NCBI GenBank assembly: GCA_026396375.1
Contig: JAPLWW010000024.1
Coordinates: 7,789-17,881 of the forward strand
Direction: 5' to 3'
DNA from: Microcaldota archaeon
GTDB taxonomy: Archaea; Micrarchaeota; Micrarchaeia; Anstonellales; J096
Length of the DNA stretch: 10,093 nucleotides
Shown: positions 1 to 5,650 of the stretch, piece by piece
How positions within the stretch are numbered: the first letter of the stretch is position 1
How the letters are laid out: each line of letters begins with the position of its first letter
Translations under genes and position numbers: made by a program
Notes under the pieces: generated by a model
What the model was told of the DNA's origin: nothing
Databases searched by the model: none
The model's input: only the letters and a program-made list of their open reading frames with translations

Positions 1-158
1 GTCTGTCCTTGCCAGAAAGGCTTTGACGAGAGAAAATGGCTATTTAAAGAGGGTCATAGATACTCTTATAAGCACTTTTATACACAATATAATCATGGCT
101 GAACTCTTCTGCAGGCATATAACAATTGAAGGCGCGAAAAGGCTAGCCCAGAGGAAGG
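1..158. other. 5' edge region without a confident gene
   Basis: No gene can be supported here. Frame 1 is open from the window edge to a TGA at 97-99 (33 codons, no visible start) and could be the tail of an upstream plus-strand gene, but it is too short to judge. Frame 2 is open from the edge to a TAA at 290-292 and contains an ATG at 95 placed at leaderless distance from a TATA-like box at 65-72. A second AT-rich box, TATTTAAA at 41-48, could serve either strand. No tRNA-like structure was seen. Confidence 0.4.
65..72 (+). promoter_or_regulatory. Candidate box A (TATA) promoter upstream of the metalloprotease gene
   Basis: CTTATAAG is centred at about 68.5, which is 26-27 bases before the ATG at 95. 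That is the spacing seen at other promoter candidates in this window. If real, transcription would start at or near 95, giving either a leaderless frame-2 reading or a leader of about 64 bases before the ATG at 159. AT-rich neighbours at 41-48 and 74-83 are alternatives. Confidence 0.4.
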
Positions 159-947
159 ATGGCAGGGAGTCCTATCGCATCTTATTTGAAGGGATACCTG
201 CCAAAAGCAAAAGAGATAATCGAATCGGAATATGGAATAAGGTTGAAAACATTGCCATACGTCTTTTCCACAATGCCGCTTGTTATGTATAATAATGGGT
301 CGGATATTTTGAAGCATATGCTCAGCGGCCTTGTGAGGCCAGATCTAATTTTCAATGGGCTGAAATCCAGCGCGGCATACCATCAGAATATAAACGCGAT
401 AACCATGAGCCCTTTCAGGTGGTTCTTGAGGAGAATTAAGTTTGCCAAAAAGGAGGATTTCAACGCTGTATTGAAAAGGGTATTGTTGCACGAGTTGACC
501 CACCATGCCATCTCCGAAAGGAAAGGGGATAGCTATGGCAAAAGGAGCATGGCGGAAAAGATATTGGATGAGGGGCTTTGTGAATATAGCAAAGAATTCC
601 TGCCATTCAAAGAAAAAGAACCAAAAACTATTCTTGAAAGGATAAGATGCCTGATTCATGATGAAGTAAACGCGCTTATTCACTGGCAAAATATTTTGAA
701 GGAAATGTTCCTCAAGATGCTAAGCAAGGAAAAGAGAGATAGTTTGATAGAGATGAATCCGGGAAAATGGGTAACATTCAATATGAAATATAAGCTTGGG
801 CGCAAGTTTGTTTCGGAATTGGCAAGGCATTTCGAAGATAATGAAAAACTATTCAGGCATGTTGCGGATATGAAATCAGTAAGGATGGAAGATATATTGC
901 ATCCCGAGGAATATGTCAAACAAATTTTCGGAAGCAATGATGCATGA
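159..947 (+). CDS. Putative cytosolic HExxH zinc metalloprotease (gluzincin-like)
   Basis: The product is 262 residues with no signal peptide or membrane segment, so it is probably cytoplasmic. Residues 111-116 read HELTHH, an HExxH zinc site with H111 and H115 as metal ligands and E112 as catalytic base. The sequence DEGLCEY at 137-143 follows 21 residues after the HELTH core and offers E138 as third ligand, the EG-x-x-E-Y arrangement typical of gluzincin-type peptidases. The rest is helical and charged, and I cannot name the family or substrate. The ATG at 159 is the first in this frame after a stop at 144-146, and GAGGAAGG (151-158) directly precedes it, closer than ideal for a Shine-Dalgarno site. 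A promoter-proximal ATG at 95 lies in another frame, so the true N-terminus is uncertain. The gene converges on the mscS-like gene with only four bases between stops. Confidence 0.75.
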   Translation: MAGSPIASYLKGYLPKAKEIIESEYGIRLKTLPYVFSTMPLVMYNNGSDILKHMLSGLVRPDLIFNGLKSSAAYHQNINAITMSPFRWFLRRIKFAKKEDFNAVLKRVLLHELTHHAISERKGDSYGKRSMAEKILDEGLCEYSKEFLPFKEKEPKTILERIRCLIHDEVNALIHWQNILKEMFLKMLSKEKRDSLIEMNPGKWVTFNMKYKLGRKFVSELARHFEDNEKLFRHVADMKSVRMEDILHPEEYVKQIFGSNDA

Positions 948-951
948 AAGC

Positions 952-1968
952 TTACGCCTTCCTGTTCACGAACTCCCTTATGGCCCTTGTGACAACGTCG
1001 TTTATCTTTATGGTGTGAGATAGGTCAACCGCCATCAGGGTCACATTGCCCTGAATCCAGTTCTGGCTGAACTTGCTGACTGTGATCGAGATGGATCCCC
1101 TGACATGGACTATGTCCCTGCTTTTTTCCACCCTGTCCTTTATGTGCTCAAGAAGGCTGTTCAGGCTTATGTCCTTTGATATTTCAAATGGAACCGAGAC
1201 CCTGGCAGGGGCGTCATTCTCCTCCAGCTTCGTGATCCTCATCTTCGCAAACTCGGAATTAGACACAAGCATTATGTTCCCGTAAAGGTCGGCCAGCTTT
1301 GTCGTCTTCAGCCCTATCTTCTTTACCTTTACGACCTCCCCTGCGGGCAGCCTCACGTATGCCCCGTACTTTATGTTCCTCTCAAGCTGCATCGCCAATC
1401 CATAAAGCATGTTTGTCACTATCTCCTGGGCCGCAAGGCCTGCAATGATCGCAACTATGAGAGGAAGCGTTGCCAATGCAACGATGTCAATGCCCAGCTT
1501 CGCAGAGCAAAGGATGAACGCTATCAGGATCAGGAATATCTGTATCAGCCTTTTGAAGAAAGGCAGAAGGTCAACAGGAAAATTGATGTTGGTCTCCTTC
1601 CTTCCCTCCTCATAGTACCATCTGAATGTCACATGGACTGCCTTGTATAGAAGGTAAAAAATGAATATTATGAGCGCAATGCTGCTTACAGTCTCAATGG
1701 CCTCCTGCCCCATGATCTGGAAATAGCTCGGCATGTATATTATCGCAAGCTCGAATATGATTATGAAGAAGAATGACTCCAGGGGCCCGTCTATCTCGTT
1801 CATGATCATTATTTCAAGGGAGGATTTTGTCTTTTCATTTATCTTCCTTCCTATCCATACAATGACCGGAGCAACTATTTTTCCGACCAGGTATGCTCCT
1901 ATCATTATTGCGATTATGTAAAGGTAGTCTATCTTCAGGTATTCTGCAGCCAATGCCGACATATCCAT
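952..1968 (-). CDS. mscS: MscS-family mechanosensitive ion channel
   Basis: This is a small-conductance mechanosensitive channel of the cytoplasmic membrane that would open under membrane tension to release solutes during osmotic downshock. Numbering from the upstream ATG at 1977 (341 residues), hydrophobic segments lie near 18-42, 67-86, 95-115, 136-157 and 165-197, so five helices against three in E. coli MscS. The last is the family's pore helix, rich in Ala/Gly and followed by the conserved run AAQEIVTNMLYG (182-193). The soluble beta domain follows at about 200-255 and a mixed alpha/beta C-terminal domain ends the protein. The start is ambiguous: ATGs lie at 1977, 1974, 1968 and 1962. 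A GAGG at 1978-1981 sits nine bases from the ATG at 1968, the same spacing as at another gene here, so I prefer 1968 (338 residues). It lies 25 bases behind the zinc-ribbon gene and is probably co-transcribed with it. Confidence 0.93.
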   Translation of the reverse strand: MDMSALAAEYLKIDYLYIIAIMIGAYLVGKIVAPVIVWIGRKINEKTKSSLEIMIMNEIDGPLESFFFIIIFELAIIYMPSYFQIMGQEAIETVSSIALIIFIFYLLYKAVHVTFRWYYEEGRKETNINFPVDLLPFFKRLIQIFLILIAFILCSAKLGIDIVALATLPLIVAIIAGLAAQEIVTNMLYGLAMQLERNIKYGAYVRLPAGEVVKVKKIGLKTTKLADLYGNIMLVSNSEFAKMRITKLEENDAPARVSVPFEISKDISLNSLLEHIKDRVEKSRDIVHVRGSISITVSKFSQNWIQGNVTLMAVDLSHTIKINDVVTRAIREFVNRKA

Positions 1969-1977
1969 AATCATCAT

Positions 1978-1981
1978 CCTC
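1978..1981 (-). promoter_or_regulatory. Shine-Dalgarno site (GAGG) deciding the mscS start
   Basis: On the minus strand GAGG abuts the first of several close ATG codons. The spacing is zero to the ATG at 1977, three to the one at 1974 and nine to the one at 1968. The nine-base spacing is the productive one and matches the site before the COG1361-like gene. Confidence 0.5.
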
Positions 1982-1993
1982 GGGAAAACGTTT

Positions 1994-2422
1994 TTAAGCC
2001 TTGTATTTTATCGGGACCTTCAGGAAAACATAGACCCAGACCAGAAGGTACGCAAGAACAAGGAGCAGGAAGTAAAATGGGGACAGTGAAACCGGGTAAT
2101 ATTGGGTTACCACAAGAAGCCCGATTATGAATGCCAAGGGCACAAGGAGCAGGAGGAACATGAGGTTCATGTAGTTGGGGTTTACCTTGGTCTCCCTTGT
2201 CCTTATTACCTTATTGGGAAACTTGAAGTCCTTGAGGTCGTGCTCATGGATCCTCACGGGAAGCCCTGAGAAATTGCAATTTGGACATAGTATCCTGCCT
2301 AGGGCGTTGTATTCAAGCCCGCTTATGTCCTTGTAAAGCTTGTCCAGATTAGGCATCCTGTCCTTTTCCTCGACTTTATGCCCGCAGTTTGGGCAGACTT
2401 CAACACCCTCTTCTTGTTTCAT
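1994..2422 (-). CDS. Zinc-ribbon protein with two C-terminal membrane helices (unknown function)
   Basis: The product is 142 residues. Two CPNC knuckles, at C10/C13 and C46/C49, form a four-cysteine zinc-ribbon site in the N-terminal half. Two hydrophobic segments near 87-107 and 115-135 anchor the C-terminus, separated by a short turn, so both termini are probably cytoplasmic. I do not recognise the family; zinc-ribbon membrane proteins of this layout are common in archaea and mostly uncharacterised. The ATG at 2422 lies about 29 bases downstream of the shared TATA-like box at 2447-2456, which fits a leaderless or nearly leaderless mRNA. The gene is followed after a short gap by the mscS-like gene on the same strand, suggesting one operon and a possible membrane-associated partner role. 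No direct evidence for that role is visible. Confidence 0.82.
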   Translation of the reverse strand: MKQEEGVEVCPNCGHKVEEKDRMPNLDKLYKDISGLEYNALGRILCPNCNFSGLPVRIHEHDLKDFKFPNKVIRTRETKVNPNYMNLMFLLLLVPLAFIIGLLVVTQYYPVSLSPFYFLLLVLAYLLVWVYVFLKVPIKYKA

Positions 2423-2446
2423 GTTGATTGCTTTTGGGTTGCAGTG

Positions 2447-2456
2447 TTTTTAAATT
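2447..2456. promoter_or_regulatory. Shared divergent box A (TATA) between the zinc-ribbon gene and acyP
   Basis: TTTTTAAATT is nearly self-complementary and is the only good TATA-like element in the 54-base gap between the start codons at 2422 (minus) and 2477 (plus). Its centre is about 26 bases from the plus ATG and 29 from the minus ATG, so one box could serve leaderless or nearly leaderless transcripts in both directions. On the minus strand it is preceded by CAGAA, a purine-rich stretch resembling a BRE. Confidence 0.55.
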
Positions 2457-2476
2457 CTGATGCTCATTCTTGTTTT

Positions 2477-2746
2477 ATGGAGATAATAGCCATAGCAAAG
2501 GGAAGGGTCCAGGGGGTTTTCTTCCGGTCTTTTGTCAACCAGCTGGCCCACTCTATGAAGCTCAAAGGATATGTGAAAAACCTTGATGACGGAGATGTCG
2601 AGATAGTGGCTAACGGGACAGATGATATGATAGCCGAGTTTTTGGAGGTAATAAAGGCGAAGAAAGACCCATATGGGATATATGTCGAGTCTCTTTCATG
2701 GGAAGAAACAAAGGAAAATGAATATTCAGGGTTTGAGAAATTATAG
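2477..2746 (+). CDS. acyP: Acylphosphatase
   Basis: The product is 89 residues, the usual length for this small ferredoxin-like-fold enzyme, which hydrolyses carboxyl-phosphate bonds of acyl phosphates in the cytoplasm. The family signature is clear: GRVQGVFFRSF at 9-19 forms the phosphate-binding loop with catalytic R17, and GYVKNLDDGDVEI at 31-43 supplies the second catalytic residue, N35. The reading frame stays open 33 codons further upstream, but that extension would run antisense through the start of the zinc-ribbon gene and lacks family similarity. The ATG at 2477 aligns with the family N-terminus and sits at leaderless distance from the box at 2447-2456. The last six bases, TTATAG, overlap the stop of the convergent pth2 gene. 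Confidence 0.95.
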   Translation: MEIIAIAKGRVQGVFFRSFVNQLAHSMKLKGYVKNLDDGDVEIVANGTDDMIAEFLEVIKAKKDPYGIYVESLSWEETKENEYSGFEKL

Positions 2747-3085
2747 CAGCTTCAGTTTCCCAATTACCTTGTCAACCTTCTTTTCGTCGTCAGGGCCTAT
2801 TCCTATGCATGTTGTTGTCCCAGGCTCCAGCTGAGTCCTTCCTGCATCTATTATCTTCACGCAGGTCAGTCCCTCCCTTTGTGCTGACTGAAAAAGATCC
2901 TCCAGTTGCTCCAGTGTGTCGCACTTGACAACGACCTTCCTTGCGCCTTCCATCCTCCAGCTCTCCCTTGTTTCCTTGTCTGATTTGATGTAGGCTTCCA
3001 AAGAGGCGTGCGAAACCTGGGCGCAGGTCTTTCCCTTGCCCATGTCGATGTCCTTCCTTACGACTATGGCCTGTTTGTACTGCAT
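2741..3085 (-). CDS. pth2: Archaeal-type peptidyl-tRNA hydrolase Pth2
   Basis: The enzyme releases peptides from prematurely dropped peptidyl-tRNA so that the tRNA can be recycled. Its 114 residues match the Pth2 family of archaea and eukaryotes, which is unrelated in fold to bacterial Pth. Visible family blocks are GKGKTCAQVSHASL at 16-29, RKVVVKC at 49-55, and IDAGRTQLEPGTTTCIGIGP at 79-98, which carries the conserved D80, R83 and T84 region of the active site. The C-terminal DKVIGKLKLL is the usual family ending. The start codon lies three bases after the truD stop, so the pair is co-transcribed and perhaps translationally coupled. No Shine-Dalgarno motif is obvious. The stop codon interlocks with that of convergent acyP. 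Confidence 0.97.
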   Translation of the reverse strand: MQYKQAIVVRKDIDMGKGKTCAQVSHASLEAYIKSDKETRESWRMEGARKVVVKCDTLEQLEDLFQSAQREGLTCVKIIDAGRTQLEPGTTTCIGIGPDDEKKVDKVIGKLKLL

Positions 3086-3088
3086 TGA

Positions 3089-4279
3089 TTAGTTTTTCAA
3101 GAATTCCCTTAAAAGGCTTGTGGCATAGCATCCTGATCCCAGCTTGAAGCTGAGCCAGTCCTCTTTTTCCTCAAAATCAACGTATGGGGCCAGCAATGCC
3201 CTTTTGTCCCCTTTGCATGTCATCTCTGGCATGCTCCTGTTCCTGAACTCTTCTTTCTCTATTCCTAGACTATTGAGGATGCCTTTCTCCCTTTCAGTAA
3301 GCTCGGAATTATGGCCTATGAGATTGATGGCTGTCTTTCCATTGCCTTTTTCCTCCTCGTTGGCAAACCCGAACTCGTCTATCTTGTAGTTATATTCGTT
3401 CTCTTCAGGTTCCAATGCCCCTTGCTTTATCCTTTCAGAAACTTCGAGGTTGAATATGAAGGACTGCAGGGCATGGACAAACATAATCATCGTGAATTTG
3501 GGCAAAGTCCTTATGGCATTGATGAAATCATTCGGATTGTCCTTAAGATGGTTAAGCATCAGCATCTCATGGACCCTATACCTTGGGAAATTGGAATATG
3601 CCTTCTTGAAGTCCTTTGTCTCCCCAAGCTCCTTCCTTGCATTGACTATCATTGAGTCCCCTTCCCCGCTGTAATCCGTAAGGTAGGTCATAACCGCCTG
3701 CTCATAGTCCCCTTTCAAAATCGAATAGCCGATCTTGTGGTTGCACTGCCTTATGTTCCCGAATCTTTGCTCGCCGAAATAGTTGGGAAAATAGCCGTTA
3801 AGCTGTTTCTCAATGTCTTTCGCATCGCCCTGCCTGTCAGCAATCCTAAGCGAAAACCTGTTTCCTTTCAGGTTTCCTAGAGTCAATCCTTTGTCTGATG
3901 TTCTTGGATTCAACAGTTCCATATCTTGGGCCTTGATTCCCTCAATTCTTGCCTTGTCTATTCCAAAAACAGAGATAAGCTGCGTTGTTACTGCCTTCCT
4001 GTCCTTCATTCCGGCATAGCCGAACCTCTTGTAGGTTGTGTGGATGTATTTGGCTATCCTCTTGATTGCCATATCCGTCCCATAGTTCCTTTTCCTAAGG
4101 ACAAAAAGAGTGAATTTGCCCAGAGACTCTTCAGGGATGTAATTTTCGTCTATAACTCTTCCTTTGGAGTCTATCTCATTGACAATGAAATCCTCCTCCT
4201 TTTCCTTTATCTTTCCTGAGACAGAGCCTTTGCTGATGTACTCAAAATCCATATTGTCAAATGCCTTTGGGATTTCCAT
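3089..4279 (-). CDS. truD: tRNA pseudouridine(13) synthase TruD
   Basis: The enzyme isomerises uridine 13 of tRNA (in archaeal and eukaryotic TruD/Pus7 proteins, sometimes other sites). Numbering from the upstream ATG at 4294 (401 residues), the catalytic block GYAGMKDRKAVTTQ spans 92-105 with catalytic D98. GNLKGNRFSLRI at 140-151 and NYFGEQRFG at 171-179 are the other signature blocks, and the C-terminal FKLGSGCYATSLLREF closes the catalytic fold. The middle (about 185-350) is the TruD-specific insertion domain. I prefer the ATG at 4279 (396 residues), because a TTTTAAA box at 4303-4309 lies 27 bases upstream of it but only 9-15 bases upstream of the ATG at 4294. The first five residues of the longer form have no visible role. 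pth2 follows after three bases, forming a tRNA-maintenance operon. Confidence 0.96.
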   Translation of the reverse strand: MEIPKAFDNMDFEYISKGSVSGKIKEKEEDFIVNEIDSKGRVIDENYIPEESLGKFTLFVLRKRNYGTDMAIKRIAKYIHTTYKRFGYAGMKDRKAVTTQLISVFGIDKARIEGIKAQDMELLNPRTSDKGLTLGNLKGNRFSLRIADRQGDAKDIEKQLNGYFPNYFGEQRFGNIRQCNHKIGYSILKGDYEQAVMTYLTDYSGEGDSMIVNARKELGETKDFKKAYSNFPRYRVHEMLMLNHLKDNPNDFINAIRTLPKFTMIMFVHALQSFIFNLEVSERIKQGALEPEENEYNYKIDEFGFANEEEKGNGKTAINLIGHNSELTEREKGILNSLGIEKEEFRNRSMPEMTCKGDKRALLAPYVDFEEKEDWLSFKLGSGCYATSLLREFLKN

Positions 4280-4302
4280 TGGCTTGATAATCATAAAAAG
4301 AG

Positions 4303-4309
4303 TTTAAAA
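4303..4309 (-). promoter_or_regulatory. Candidate box A for the truD-pth2 operon
   Basis: Minus-strand TTTTAAA is centred 27 bases before the ATG at 4279, which is leaderless spacing. It is too close to the ATG at 4294 to leave that codon on the transcript. A perfect inverted repeat (4316-4332) lies six bases upstream, overlapping the expected BRE or upstream region. Confidence 0.55.
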
Positions 4310-4315
4310 GACCCT

Positions 4316-4332
4316 TTTCTTTTGAAAAGAAA
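4316..4332. repeat. T/A-rich palindrome next to the truD promoter
   Basis: The arms TTTCTTTT (4316-4323) and AAAAGAAA (4325-4332) are perfect reverse complements around a single G. CCC at 4312-4314 and GGG at 4338-4340 could extend it with a bulge. The tight centre suits a dimeric-protein site better than an RNA hairpin, though the minus-strand T-tract could also stop transcripts arriving from the ABC operon. It shares GACCCTTTT with the palindrome at 8718-8737. Confidence 0.55.
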
Positions 4333-4375
4333 CTTTCGGGTGAAGACAAATTTAGTTTTTCTTTACCGTAGACGG

Positions 4376-4398
4376 CTTTCTTTTTTCTAAAAAGAAAG
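4376..4398 (-). terminator. Candidate terminator of the ABC operon (hairpin plus T-tract)
   Basis: Arms CTTTCTTTTT (4376-4385) and AAAAAGAAAG (4389-4398) are perfect complements with a three-base centre. The element starts four bases after the permease stop. On the minus strand the first arm reads CTTTCTTTTT, and archaeal termination depends chiefly on such T-rich tracts. A small CCGT/ACGG inverted repeat (4366-4375) follows. Confidence 0.5.
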
Positions 4399-4402
4399 GG
4401 GC

Positions 4403-5650
4403 TCATTCGTATCTTAATGCCTCGACCGGAGGTATTGATGACGCGTTCCTCGCAGGTATCAGTCCTGAAATGATTCCTACAACCGCTGAGAATGCTATGC
4501 CGAAGATCGCAAGCGCAGGCGTTATATCTACAGGAAGGCCGAAGCTGGTGATGATAGAGGAGATTGCAATGCTGAGAAGGACTCCAAGGACTCCTCCAAC
4601 TGTCCCGATTATGCAGGCTTCCAAAATGAACAGGGTCATCACATCCTTGCCTGTCATGCCAAGGGACTTGTAGACACCTATCTGCCTAGTCTGCTCAAGA
4701 ACGCTCATGAACATCGTGTTTGCCGTTCCAATCCCCCCTACAATCAAGGCAACAGAGGCAATCCCGCCCAAAAACAAGGTAAGTATATTCGTCATTGCAG
4801 CTATGGTTGACTGCATGGAAAGCGCAGTAGTGACAGTAAAATCGTCCTTGGTGGGATCTGCTATGCTGTGAAGAGTTTCCAGCTCGCTCTTTATGCTGTT
4901 CGCAACGTCCTGGGTATTGTACCCGTCAGCGACCATCACAACTATCTTATTGACATTTTTTGTCTGGTTGAGCAGGGTTTTTGCAGTCTTCTGCGGTATG
5001 TATATGCTGCTGTCAGAACCTCCGAAAGATGAGACCCCTGAGGCGTTGAGGACTCCGACAACCCTGAATGACATGTTGTTTATCTTTATCTGCTTGTTCA
5101 TCGGATCAGTATCCCCGAATGTCCTGTTTGCTACTGAAGCGCCAATGATCGCAGTATAGATATCAGAGGACTCAAGGAACCTGCCTTCAGTTAGATTAAC
5201 CCCAACATTCTTAGGGAACTCGCGCGGCTCTGTTCCCACGATTGTTGAGGAGGAAGTCTTGCTTCCGTACTCGATTTGACCCCTGCCTGAAACCTGGGCG
5301 TCAAGGGAATTGACTCCAGGGATATTGCGCAGGCTATCTGCCTCACTGAATGTTATCACGCTTTCCTCCCTGTTCTGGAATCCTGAAGGAGGAGGCCCTG
5401 AGAATTCAAATCCGCCCCCGCCGAGTATCCCAGACCTTTGGGATGACTGGCCTCCGGGGCTTATGGTAATGATGTTTGTTCCTAGCGTGTTGAGCCTGCT
5501 GTTTATGCTGTCGCTCACCCCAAAGCTTATGGCGATCAGCGTGACAACCGCGGCAACGCCTATGATGATGCCGAGGATCGCAAGCCAGCTGCGCAGGCTC
5601 CTATGCCTAAGTGTATCCAATGCTATAGATGCCAGGTCCTGTATGTTCAT
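4403..5650 (-). CDS. MacB/FtsX-type ABC transporter permease
   Basis: The 415-residue product has the four-helix layout of MacB-like permeases. A first membrane helix lies at about 22-45, a large extracellular domain of the MacB periplasmic-core type at about 46-280, and the FtsX-type domain with three helices follows near 285-310, 338-368 and 378-400. The loop EQTRQIGVYKSLGMTGKDV (319-337) between the last helices is the conserved cytoplasmic coupling element, and the end PPVEALRYE is typical. A Gly/Pro-rich stretch at 66-92 extends the region just after the first helix. Such permeases usually transmit ATPase movement across the membrane rather than forming a channel; substrates range from lipoproteins to peptides, and none can be assigned here. 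The start overlaps the preceding stop as ATGA, with GAGGAG at 5659-5664 eight bases upstream. Dimerisation is expected from the family. Confidence 0.94.
   Translation of the reverse strand: MNIQDLASIALDTLRHRSLRSWLAILGIIIGVAAVVTLIAISFGVSDSINSRLNTLGTNIITISPGGQSSQRSGILGGGGFEFSGPPPSGFQNREESVITFSEADSLRNIPGVNSLDAQVSGRGQIEYGSKTSSSTIVGTEPREFPKNVGVNLTEGRFLESSDIYTAIIGASVANRTFGDTDPMNKQIKINNMSFRVVGVLNASGVSSFGGSDSSIYIPQKTAKTLLNQTKNVNKIVVMVADGYNTQDVANSIKSELETLHSIADPTKDDFTVTTALSMQSTIAAMTNILTLFLGGIASVALIVGGIGTANTMFMSVLEQTRQIGVYKSLGMTGKDVMTLFILEACIIGTVGGVLGVLLSIAISSIITSFGLPVDITPALAIFGIAFSAVVGIISGLIPARNASSIPPVEALRYE

Noticed and set aside
345..689. Minus-strand 114-codon open frame inside the metalloprotease gene
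   Set aside because: It is antisense to the HExxH region and its Phe-rich translation mirrors the Lys/Glu-rich coding strand; no promoter or ribosome site was seen.
2378..2476. N-terminal extension of acylphosphatase by 33 residues
   Set aside because: It would overlap the divergent zinc-ribbon gene and its TATA box; the family N-terminus begins at the ATG at 2477.
2790..3131. Minus-strand 113-codon frame overlapping pth2
   Set aside because: It is a frame-shifted shadow of pth2 and the end of truD, both of which have complete family motifs.
4295..4402. Two T/A-rich palindromes considered as a CRISPR or small RNA locus
   Set aside because: There are only two imperfectly related copies, with no regular spacers, no cas genes and no C/D or H/ACA box motifs.
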